This document shows, piece by piece, positions 1 through 6,131 of a DNA stretch of 7,636 bases (positions are counted from its first letter, which is position 1; each line of letters starts with the position of its first letter). The stretch is from contig PLRZ01000554.1 of the NCBI GenBank assembly GCA_003164075.1, positions 5,897-13,532 on the forward strand, in the 5' to 3' direction. Position numbers and translations under genes: made by a program. Source of the DNA: Bryobacterales bacterium. GTDB lineage: Bacteria; Acidobacteriota; Terriglobia; Bryobacterales; Bryobacteraceae. The notes beneath the pieces were generated by a model. That model had not been told where the DNA came from, ran no database searches, and saw only the letters and a program-made list of their open reading frames with translations.

Positions 1-390
1 AACCCCGGCGAGCGCCTCAATCCGGGAGCCAGCGTGCACGTCAAAATCATCACGGAGCTAGTTAAGAATGCCACTACCGTGCCGACGGCCGCGATCCTGC
101 CCGGCGAAGAAGGCGGTACGGCGGTCCTGGTGATCGACGCCGATTCGGTGGCCCACCGTCACCCCGTCACCACGGGGATCCGCGAGGGCGGCAAGGTCCA
201 GATCCTGACCGGCGCGCGGCCCGGCGACGAGGTCGTGGTAGTGGGCGGTATGGGTGTCGACGACAAGGCCAAGGTGAAGAAAGTGGACACTACGGTCCAG
301 GAATCGGACGACGATGACAATGCGCCCGAAGCTCCCAAGGACGCTTCCAAAGACCAGAAGAAAGACGAGGCCAAGCCGAAAGCGAAATGA
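1..390 (+). CDS. RND efflux periplasmic adaptor subunit (membrane fusion protein), C-terminal part
   Basis: This frame is open from the first base, so the gene begins outside the window; 129 codons are visible before TGA at 388-390. The visible protein has the pattern of the last beta domains of HlyD/AcrA-type adaptors: a NPGERLNPGASVHVKI segment, then VPTAAILP, a strand-rich stretch (GTAVLVIDAD, HPVTTGIREGGKVQIL) and GARPGDEVVVVGG. Such adaptors bridge an RND pump and an outer-membrane channel in the periplasm. The last 30 or so residues form an acidic and lysine-rich, probably disordered tail (ESDDDDNAPE, then KDQKKDEAKPKAK), which is not part of the adaptor fold. The stop overlaps the start of the pump gene by four bases (ATGA), indicating one operon with translational coupling. 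The family call is firm; the substrate cannot be told. Confidence 0.88.
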   Translation, partial: NPGERLNPGASVHVKIITELVKNATTVPTAAILPGEEGGTAVLVIDADSVAHRHPVTTGIREGGKVQILTGARPGDEVVVVGGMGVDDKAKVKKVDTTVQESDDDDNAPEAPKDASKDQKKDEAKPKAK

Positions 391-3300
391 GCGACCCTTC
401 GACCTCCCAGCCGGACGCGCCGCACTGGACTGCCCGCCACGGCAAGCCCATCATCTTCGTCATATTGACGCTGGTTGCCGTGGGCATCTATCTGGCGCTC
501 ACCATCCCCGTTTCGGTTTTCCCGGATACCAATTTTCCGCGCATTGTGGTCGGCGTGGATAACGGCGTGTTTCCTATCGACCAGATGCTGGTCACCGTCA
601 CCAAGCCGCTCGAAGACGCCGTCAACGTGGTCCCCGGGCTGGACCATTTGTTTTCCATCACCAGCCGCGGCACTGCCGAGATCGACCTGTTTTTCAACTG
701 GAACGCCGACATGAACCGCACGCTGGAGCTGGTGAACGCCGCTCTGGCGCGCGTGCAAACCACGCTGCCTGCCACCGCGAAGATTACCGCCAACCGCCTG
801 ACCTTTGCCGCGTTTCCGATCATGGGCTACAGCATGACGTCGGACCGGATTCCCCAGACTACGCTCTGGGAACTGGCCAATTACGATATCAAGCCACGCC
901 TCAACCGCCAGACCGGAGTGTCGCAAGTGGTGGTGCAGGGCGGCCAGGTGCCCGAATTCGAAGTGCAACCCGACCCCGCCAAGCTGGTGCAGGCGGGCGT
1001 GACCATCCCAAATATTCTGGACGCCATCGGGCGCAGCAACATGATTGATTCGCCGGGACTCATAGAGGTCAACCATGAATTAGTGCTCAGCCTGGTCAGC
1101 GGCCAGACGAAGACCCCGGAAGAAATCGGCAACATCGTTATCCGCACCACGCCCGCGGGAGCGCCCATCCGCATCGCCGATGTGGCGCAGGTCCATCCCT
1201 CGGTGATGCCGGTCTACACCGTAGTCACGGCGAATGCCAAGCCCGCGGTCCTGTTGAATATCCTGCGCCAGCCGGATAGCAACAGCGTGATCGTGGCGGA
1301 CGCAATCAAGAAAGAGATCGCGCAACTCAAGAAAGATCTGCCGAAGGGCGTGGAGCTGCGCCCGTTTTACGATCAATCGCTCATCGTCACGGAGTCCATC
1401 GACAGCGTGCGCGACGCCATCCTGCTGGGGCTGGTGCTGGCGTCGCTCATCATGGTGCTGTTCCTGCGCGATTGGGGCACGTCGCTGGTGGCCGGCCTGG
1501 TAATTCCCGCCACTATCGCGGTCACCTTCATCGCCTTGCGATTCATGAACCAGAGCTTCAACCTGATGACCCTGGGCGGTCTGGCCGCGGCGGTCGGGCT
1601 GGTGATCGATGACGCCATCGTGGTGGTGGAGAACATTGTCATGCACCGCGATTCGGGGCAGTCGCGCGCCGAGGCCATCCGCAGCGCCATCCGCGAGATC
1701 CGCGTTCCCCTGGTCGGTTCCACGATTACGCCGATCGTGGTCTTTCTGCCGCTGGTCGCCATCACTGGCGTCACGGGCGTATTCTTCCGCGCCCTGGCAG
1801 TCACGGTGGGAATGGCGCTGCTCACGTCGCTGGCGCTGGCGCTCACCTGGACTCCCACGCTGAGCCACTACTTCATCCGCCAGCGTTCCGGCCGCAGCGC
1901 CGAGGAGCATCACTCCGTTCCTCCCTTCCTCATGAACGCGTATGCCGGGGTGCTAAAAGTCACCCTGGAACATAAGTTCGTGCTGGCGGCTTTCTCCCTG
2001 CTGCTGATCGCCGGTGCCTATTTGTGTTACAAGAACACCGGATCCGACTTACTGCCCGCCATGGACGAGGGCGGTTTCATTATCGACTACATCATGCCGG
2101 CCGGATCGTCGCTGGCGGAAACCAACCGTGTGATCACTCACGTGGAAAAGATCCTGCGGGACACTCCGGAGGTGGAAAACACTTCCCGCCGCACCGGCCT
2201 GCAACTTGGTCTGGCCCAGGTCACCGAAGCCAATACCGGCGACATTTCCGTCAAGCTGAAAGCCGACCGCAAACGCACCGGGGAACAGGTAATCGCCGAT
2301 GTGCGGGCCAAGATCCGCGAACAAGAGCCGGTGCTCGACGTGGAGTTTCCGCAGCTTTTGCAGGACATGATTGGCGATCTGACCAGCGCTCCCGAACCGG
2401 TGGTCATCAAGCTCTTCTCGCAGGATCCGGCACTGCTGGAAAAATGGGCCACTTCCGTGGGCGACACCATCAAGAAGCTCCCCAATGTGGTGGACGAACT
2501 GAACGGAATCGAAAACACCATCAGCGGTCCGGCCACAACGTTCAACGTGGACCAGGTGGTGACGGCGCGCGCCGGCTTCTCGCCGCAGGAATTGGAACTC
2601 GACGCCAGCGCCATGCTGCAAGGCGAACCGGCCTCTGCGCCGGTAGTGGTCAACGACCGCTCCTACACCATCCGCGTGCGATTCCCGCGGGCGGTGGGCA
2701 AGACGCTCGATTCCATCCGCCAGACCATGCTGATCAGCGGCACCGGCAAGACTGCGACCATTGGGTCGCTCGCCAGCGTGGAAGAGATTCCCGGCGAAAC
2801 TGAGATTCGCCGCGACGATCTGCAACGGAACGTACAGGTGACCGCGCGCTTCGAAGGCATGAACCTGGGCGACGGCATGAAGGTGGTGCAGAAGGCCATC
2901 GACGATATGAAGCTGCCGCCCAGCATCCGCGTGCAGTACGGCGGGCAATACGCGGAGCAGCAGAAATCGTTTAAGGACCTGGCATTCGTGCTGGTGCTGG
3001 CCATCGTGCTGGTCTTCATGGTGTTGCTCTTCGAATTCGGCGATTTCGCCGCGCCGATTGCGGTGATCTCTTCGGCCCTACTCTCTACCTGCGGCGTGTT
3101 TCTGGCGCTCCTGATCACCGGGACCACGTTTAATCTTTCGTCGTTCATGGGACTGATCATGGTGATCGGCATCGTGGCCAAGAACGGTATCCTGCTGCTG
3201 GATGCCGACCAGAAGTTTCGCGCCGCCGGGATGTCGGCGGAGGAAAGCATGCTTCGCGCCGGCGAGCGCCGGTTGCGTCCTATTATGATGACCGCGCTGG

Positions 3301-3461
3301 CCACCGTGGCCGGCATGGTTCCGCTGGCCCTCGCCTGGGGCGCCGGCTCTCAAATGCTGCAACCCTTGGCCATCGCGGTGATCGGCGGCATTCTCGCCTC
3401 GATGGTTCTCTCATTGGTGGTGACTCCGGCCGTTCACTACTACATTGGAGGCCGGGACTAA
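387..3461 (+). CDS. RND-family efflux transporter, inner-membrane permease subunit (AcrB/CzcA superfamily)
   Basis: The protein has 1024 residues, the usual length for this superfamily, and is complete. It would use proton motive force to drive export from the periplasm or inner membrane through an adaptor and outer-membrane channel. Twelve hydrophobic segments are visible in the standard pattern: one at about 20-42, five between 343 and 490, one at 530-547, and five between 863 and 1013. Two large periplasmic loops lie at about 43-340 and 550-862. The proton-relay residues are present: VIDDAIVVVEN at 406-416 gives D408 and D409, and AKNGILLLD at 931-939 gives K932, matching AcrB D407/D408/K940. 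The double aspartate resembles drug-efflux (HAE) pumps, whereas YGGQYAEQQ at 851-859 recalls the GQFENQQ-like segment of metal pumps, so I do not assign a substrate. The ATG at 387 overlaps the adaptor stop, which fixes the start. Confidence 0.95.
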   Translation: MSDPSTSQPDAPHWTARHGKPIIFVILTLVAVGIYLALTIPVSVFPDTNFPRIVVGVDNGVFPIDQMLVTVTKPLEDAVNVVPGLDHLFSITSRGTAEIDLFFNWNADMNRTLELVNAALARVQTTLPATAKITANRLTFAAFPIMGYSMTSDRIPQTTLWELANYDIKPRLNRQTGVSQVVVQGGQVPEFEVQPDPAKLVQAGVTIPNILDAIGRSNMIDSPGLIEVNHELVLSLVSGQTKTPEEIGNIVIRTTPAGAPIRIADVAQVHPSVMPVYTVVTANAKPAVLLNILRQPDSNSVIVADAIKKEIAQLKKDLPKGVELRPFYDQSLIVTESIDSVRDAILLGLVLASLIMVLFLRDWGTSLVAGLVIPATIAVTFIALRFMNQSFNLMTLGGLAAAVGLVIDDAIVVVENIVMHRDSGQSRAEAIRSAIREIRVPLVGSTITPIVVFLPLVAITGVTGVFFRALAVTVGMALLTSLALALTWTPTLSHYFIRQRSGRSAEEHHSVPPFLMNAYAGVLKVTLEHKFVLAAFSLLLIAGAYLCYKNTGSDLLPAMDEGGFIIDYIMPAGSSLAETNRVITHVEKILRDTPEVENTSRRTGLQLGLAQVTEANTGDISVKLKADRKRTGEQVIADVRAKIREQEPVLDVEFPQLLQDMIGDLTSAPEPVVIKLFSQDPALLEKWATSVGDTIKKLPNVVDELNGIENTISGPATTFNVDQVVTARAGFSPQELELDASAMLQGEPASAPVVVNDRSYTIRVRFPRAVGKTLDSIRQTMLISGTGKTATIGSLASVEEIPGETEIRRDDLQRNVQVTARFEGMNLGDGMKVVQKAIDDMKLPPSIRVQYGGQYAEQQKSFKDLAFVLVLAIVLVFMVLLFEFGDFAAPIAVISSALLSTCGVFLALLITGTTFNLSSFMGLIMVIGIVAKNGILLLDADQKFRAAGMSAEESMLRAGERRLRPIMMTALATVAGMVPLALAWGAGSQMLQPLAIAVIGGILASMVLSLVVTPAVHYYIGGRD

Positions 3462-3468
3462 CTTGATT

Positions 3469-3554
3469 ACCGCTCCCTTACGGTCGCGGCTCGGTATGCG
3501 CGGTCGTGGTTCGGTACGCGACTTCGTACCGAGCCGCGACCGTAAGGGAGCGGT
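3469..3554. repeat. Perfect 28-bp inverted repeat with internal tandem duplication, between pump and propeller genes
   Basis: Positions 3469-3496 are the exact reverse complement of 3527-3554, with a 30-base spacer. Inside it, 3481-3500 and 3501-3520 are a tandem 20-base duplication differing at three positions, all C/T transitions, and 3523-3542 carries a largely matching copy in the opposite direction. A competing smaller hairpin is possible: TCGGTACG at 3511-3518 pairs with CGTACCGA at 3525-3532. The element begins 8 bases after the pump stop and ends 9 bases before the Shine-Dalgarno of the next gene. Only four T residues follow the right arm, so an intrinsic terminator is possible but not convincing. 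Read as protein, the right arm gives SRDRKGAV, a string I associate with spurious reading of dispersed repeats in Solibacter-like genomes; that association is recall and has not been checked. Confidence 0.9.
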
Positions 3555-3562
3555 TTTACAAA

Positions 3563-3568
3563 AAGGAG
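3563..3568 (+). promoter_or_regulatory. Shine-Dalgarno that decides the start of the first propeller gene
   Basis: AAGGAG lies 11 bases before the ATG at 3580, which opens directly into a signal peptide. The same frame is open upstream to an ATG at 3445, but those extra 45 codons would start inside the pump gene and translate the inverted repeat, so 3580 is preferred. Confidence 0.8.
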
Positions 3569-3579
3569 TAACACTCACT

Positions 3580-4578
3580 ATGAAGAAAGTTCTCGCAGTA
3601 GCTCTGGTGATCGGCGCGGCGTGGGCCGCCGAGGGCTACAAGGTCATCAGTAAGATCAAGATCGGCGGCGAAGGGCGTTGGGATTACACGACTTTCGACG
3701 CGGTCAACCGCCGCTTGTATGTATCGCATAACTCGAGCGTCGAAGTAGTCGATCCCGATGCCGGCAAGGTGGTGGGGACCATCCCCCAGCTTCATGGCGT
3801 ACACGGAATCGCCATCGCCAACGACCTGAATCGCGGATTCATTACCAACGGCAGTAACACCTCTAACAGCGTCACCATCTTCGATTTGAAGACGCTGGCT
3901 AAGATCGGCGAACCGGCCGCGGGCAAGGGACCGGACGCGGTCTGCTATGAGTCGAAAACCAAACGCGTATTCGCCATCAATCACGGCGGCACGGACGCTA
4001 CGGCGATCGACGCCAAGACCGGTGAAGTGATCAAGAGCTTCCCCACGGGACCAACGGGCGAGTTCTGCCAGACGGACGGAGCGGGAACGCTTTTCGTCAA
4101 CCTGGAGGATTCCGCGGAACTGCTGCAGATTGACGCCGCCAAGGCGGAAGTTACCAAGAAACTGTCGTTGGCGCCCTGCGAGGGTCCGTCCGGGTTAGCC
4201 ATCGATGTAAAAAACAAGAAGCTGTTCTCTGTCTGCGCCAACAAGATGATGATGGTGATCGATATTCCGTCGTGGAAGATCGTTGCCACGCCGGCCATCG
4301 GGGCCGGTCCCGATGCCGCGGGCTTCGATTCCACTCTCGGCCTGACCTTCAGTTCCAACGGCCAGGACGGCACTATAACGATCGTGAAGGCGGTGAACGG
4401 CAAGTACGACGCGGTCGACACGGTTACCACCGAGCGGAGCGCCCGTACGATGACGGTGGATGAGAAAATGCACCGCATCTATTTGTTGGCGGCCGAATAC
4501 GGCGCGCAGCCGGCGGGGCAAAAGGGCCGGCCGCAAGCCACTCCCGATACGTTCCATGTCCTGGTAGTTGGAAAGTAG
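3580..4578 (+). CDS. Exported YncE/YVTN-type beta-propeller protein (first of a tandem pair)
   Basis: This 332-residue protein starts with a short signal peptide (MKKVLAVALVIGAAWA, likely cut near residue 16-17), so it should act in the periplasm or outside the cell. The rest is repeated four-stranded blade units of the YVTN/YncE kind. Blade-like strings recur about every 40 residues: RRLYVSH...VEVVDPDAGKVVGTI (45-68), RGFITNG...VTIFDLKTLAKIG (85-110), KRVFAIN...ATAIDAKTGEVIKSF (129-154), GTLFVNLED...LLQIDAAKAEV (169-191), KKLFSVC...MMVIDIPSWKIV (213-235) and GLTFSSNGQDGTITIVK (254-270). The protein ends in PDTFHVLVVGK, which also closes the neighbouring paralogue. No catalytic motif is visible; these propellers usually serve as binding or scaffold domains, and the ligand is unknown. 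A 13-base gap to the next gene suggests co-transcription. Whether it shares the pump transcript depends on the inverted repeat upstream. Confidence 0.85.
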   Translation: MKKVLAVALVIGAAWAAEGYKVISKIKIGGEGRWDYTTFDAVNRRLYVSHNSSVEVVDPDAGKVVGTIPQLHGVHGIAIANDLNRGFITNGSNTSNSVTIFDLKTLAKIGEPAAGKGPDAVCYESKTKRVFAINHGGTDATAIDAKTGEVIKSFPTGPTGEFCQTDGAGTLFVNLEDSAELLQIDAAKAEVTKKLSLAPCEGPSGLAIDVKNKKLFSVCANKMMMVIDIPSWKIVATPAIGAGPDAAGFDSTLGLTFSSNGQDGTITIVKAVNGKYDAVDTVTTERSARTMTVDEKMHRIYLLAAEYGAQPAGQKGRPQATPDTFHVLVVGK

Positions 4579-4591
4579 AAAGAAGGAACAT

Positions 4592-5656
4592 ATGAAGACA
4601 TTACTCGCGTTAGTAACTGGAACTATAATGGTCGCGACGTTGGCGATCATCGCTATGGCGCAGGCCTCCGGGCCCAACAAAGTACTGCAGATGGCTCGTG
4701 TAGGCGGCGACGGCCGGTTTGACTATGTCTTCGCGGATGCCGAGGGACGCAAGTTATATGTGCCGCGCACCGGCACTACCCCGCGAGTGTCCGTCTACGA
4801 CCTGGAAACGCTGAAACTGTTGGGTGAAATCCCCAACGTGAATGCGCGCGGCGTGGCAGTGGATCCCAAAACGAGCCACGGTTTTGCCAGCAGCAGTCCG
4901 GTGGCGATGTTCGACACCAAGACCCTGGCGCCAATCAAGACGATTGCGGTTGAAGGCGGCCCCGACGGCATTCTATTCGACTCGTTCAATCAGCGCGTCT
5001 GGGTATTCAGCCACCGCGCGCCCAACGCCACCATCATCGACACCAAGGACGGCTCGATTGTGGAGACGCTCGACCTGGGTGGAGCGCCGGAGCAGGCCGC
5101 GACCGACGGCAAGGGCCATATGTGGGTCGACCTGGAAGATAAGGATCAGATCGCCGCGGTGGACACTAAGGCGCTCAAAGTAACTGCCACTTATGGTCTG
5201 GACGGCAAAGGCGGCGGACCGGGTGGGCTGGCCTTCGACCCCAAGAATCGCATTCTCTTCGCCTCTTGCCACACCCCGGCGACGATGGTGATTCTCAATG
5301 CCGATACCGGCAAGGTTCTCGACGCGCTTCCTATCGGCACGGGCACGGATGGGGCTACTTTCAATCCCAATACCATGGAAGCTTTCAGTTCCAATGGCGA
5401 TGGTACGTTGACGGTGATCAAGGAAGAGAGCGCCACGAAGTTTTCGGTGGAACAGAACGTGCAGACGATGCGCGGCGCCAAGACGCTGACGCTCGACAGC
5501 AAGACAAATCGCGTTCTGATGATCGCCGCGGAGACGGCCCCAGCGCCTGCGCCTCCGCCCGATGCTCCGAAAGCCGACCCGAAGGGCGGCGGCCGGGGAC
5601 GGGGCGGCGTCATGGTGCCCGACTCGTTCACGATTGTGGTAGTGGGGAGTAAGTAG
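4592..5656 (+). CDS. Exported YncE/YVTN-type beta-propeller protein (second of a tandem pair)
   Basis: This is a 354-residue paralogue of the preceding gene. The signal peptide spans about residues 1-25 (hydrophobic core LLALVTGTIMVATLAIIAMA, likely cut after AMA). The mature start VGGDGRFDYVFADAEGRKLYV matches GGEGRWDYTTFDAVNRRLYV of the first protein. Shared landmarks follow in the same order: GGPD (122-125), VDLEDKDQ (179-186; VNLEDSAE in the first), GGPGGLAFDPKNRILFASC (208-226), AFSSNGDGTLTVIK (264-277) and the end PDSFTIVVVGSK. It differs by a Pro/Ala then Gly/Arg-rich insert at about 316-340 (APAPAPPPDAP, KGGGRGRGG), likely a flexible linker before the last strand. The start at 4592 follows AAGGA at 4583-4587 and leads directly into the signal peptide; an ATG 24 bases upstream overlaps the previous gene and is less likely. 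Ligand and role are not recognisable. Confidence 0.85.
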   Translation: MKTLLALVTGTIMVATLAIIAMAQASGPNKVLQMARVGGDGRFDYVFADAEGRKLYVPRTGTTPRVSVYDLETLKLLGEIPNVNARGVAVDPKTSHGFASSSPVAMFDTKTLAPIKTIAVEGGPDGILFDSFNQRVWVFSHRAPNATIIDTKDGSIVETLDLGGAPEQAATDGKGHMWVDLEDKDQIAAVDTKALKVTATYGLDGKGGGPGGLAFDPKNRILFASCHTPATMVILNADTGKVLDALPIGTGTDGATFNPNTMEAFSSNGDGTLTVIKEESATKFSVEQNVQTMRGAKTLTLDSKTNRVLMIAAETAPAPAPPPDAPKADPKGGGRGRGGVMVPDSFTIVVVGSK

Positions 5657-5666
5657 AAGAACGGAC

Positions 5667-5714
5667 GTGGCGCAGACACTCGTGTCTGGATAGCGCCGAG
5701 ACTCGTCTCGGCGC
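5667..5714 (+). repeat. REP-like two-hairpin unit, upstream copy (hairpins A then B)
   Basis: Hairpin A has arms CAGACAC (5673-5679) and GTGTCTG (5682-5688) around TC, preceded by the conserved flank GTGGCG (5667-5672). After four bases (GATA), hairpin B has perfect 10-base arms GCGCCGAGAC (5693-5702) and GTCTCGGCGC (5705-5714), also around TC. Both hairpins share the core ACTCGT. The unit begins 10 bases after the stop of the second propeller gene. The exact reverse complement of each hairpin occurs downstream of the transposase at 6667-6712. No T-run follows, so it does not look like an ordinary intrinsic terminator. Confidence 0.85.
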
Positions 5715-5734
5715 TCCGGGGCGAGACGAGTCTC
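5698..5734. repeat. Paired palindromes forming a larger inverted repeat (BIME-like)
   Basis: The right part of hairpin B (GAGACTCGTCTCG, 5698-5710) is the exact reverse complement of 5722-5734, separated by 11 bases. RNA or single-stranded DNA could therefore fold either as the small hairpins (5693-5714 and 5723-5734) or as one 13-base-pair stem. Two REP-like palindromes in opposite directions, as here, are the typical make-up of a bacterial interspersed mosaic element. Confidence 0.75.
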
Positions 5735-5780
5735 CGAACTCCTGACGTCGCCCCGCAATGTCGGGCGGTAGAGGTCCATA

Positions 5781-5875
5781 GTGGGGCAGGGGGTGCTCGC
5801 CTGCCAGTCCGCCTGCACTGAACTCGGCCCGTTGCCCAAACAAGATAGAGGGCCGGCGAGCACCGCCTGCCCCAC
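5781..5875. repeat. Imperfect 25-bp inverted repeat, distinct family
   Basis: Positions 5781-5805 (beginning GTGGGGCAGG) pair with 5851-5875 (ending CCTGCCCCAC) with two mismatches over 25 bases, around a 45-base spacer. The sequence is unrelated to the CAGACAC/GAGAC hairpins on either side. It resembles the 28-bp element at 3469-3554 in architecture (long arms, moderate spacer) but not in sequence. No coding potential is seen in the spacer. Confidence 0.8.
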
Positions 5876-5961
5876 CTAAGGGCTCATCCAAATTCGCCCC
5901 ACGATTTCGGGTCCGGGGAAGATGAGTTGAGCCAATGTCCACTGTGCGCCATCGCGGCGAA

Positions 5962-5986
5962 GTGGCACAGACACTCGTCTCGGCGC
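5962..5986 (+). repeat. Hybrid REP-like palindrome: left half of hairpin A joined to right half of hairpin B
   Basis: Positions 5962-5978 match the left half of hairpin A (5667-5683) with one mismatch. Positions 5973-5986 are identical to the right half of hairpin B (5701-5714). The two matches overlap at the shared core ACTCGT (5973-5978). As a result the segment no longer folds into a full symmetrical hairpin. The following bases (CTTCGGGGCG against CTCCGGGGCG after 5714) also match, so homology continues past the palindrome. Confidence 0.7.
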
Positions 5987-6016
5987 TTCGGGGCGCTTGC
6001 TGTCACTCCCGAAGAG

Positions 6017-6060
6017 GGTCGAGACGAGTCTCGACCGGCAGGCAAGAGTGCCTGCGCCAC
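6017..6060 (-). repeat. REP-like two-hairpin unit, middle copy (reverse order B'-A')
   Basis: A B-type hairpin has perfect 9-base arms GGTCGAGAC (6017-6025) and GTCTCGACC (6028-6036) around GA. An A-type hairpin follows, with arms GCAGGCA (6038-6044) and TGCCTGC (6049-6055), then the conserved flank GCGCCAC (ending 6060). The outer stem bases differ from the copies at 5667-5714 and 6667-6712 but do so in both arms together, so pairing is kept. This compensatory pattern suggests the hairpin structure matters. Confidence 0.75.
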
Positions 6061-6131
6061 AAGAACGGCTGATCCCAAATTCGACGTCAGTTTGGAGTGA
6101 GAACTTCGCACACGGCGGTGCACTGTACGGT

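Larger units (their letters stand above)
5657..6131. other. 475-base gene-free region filled with palindromic repeats
   Basis: I see no credible gene here on either strand. Open frames that cross it run through palindromes and have no recognisable protein features. From left to right it holds a two-hairpin unit (5667-5714), an inverted mate of the second hairpin (to 5734), a long imperfect inverted repeat of different sequence (5781-5875), a recombinant-looking half-and-half palindrome (5962-5986) and a second two-hairpin unit in reverse order (6017-6060). The segments 5881-5896 and 6067-6083 are near-copies of each other. No promoter could be assigned to the transposase gene that follows. 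Confidence 0.75.

Noticed and set aside
1080..1913. Long minus-strand open frames opposite the pump gene (also 159-1076, 2049-2948 and others)
   Set aside because: They lie antisense to a well-supported membrane protein gene. Their translations are His/Arg/Gly-rich with no recognisable domain, as expected from codon bias in GC-rich DNA.
3527..3560. Classical intrinsic terminator after the pump gene
   Set aside because: The stem is strong, but only four T residues follow, then ACAAAAAGG; the length and internal repeat structure fit a dispersed element better. Termination remains possible.
3445..3579. N-terminal extension of the first propeller gene to an ATG at 3445
   Set aside because: It would overlap the pump gene, translate the inverted repeat, and hide a good signal peptide and Shine-Dalgarno at 3563-3582.
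5667..6060. CRISPR array
   Set aside because: The repeats are palindromes in both orientations with irregular spacing and no regular unique spacers; there are no cas genes in view.
5997..6131. N-terminal extension of the transposase to an ATG at 5997
   Set aside because: The extra 45 residues are translated from REP palindromes and unrelated spacer; family-like sequence begins at 6132.
6090..6131. Promoter for the transposase (TTGGAG and a downstream TA-containing hexamer)
   Set aside because: No acceptable -10 sequence at proper spacing; too weak to report.
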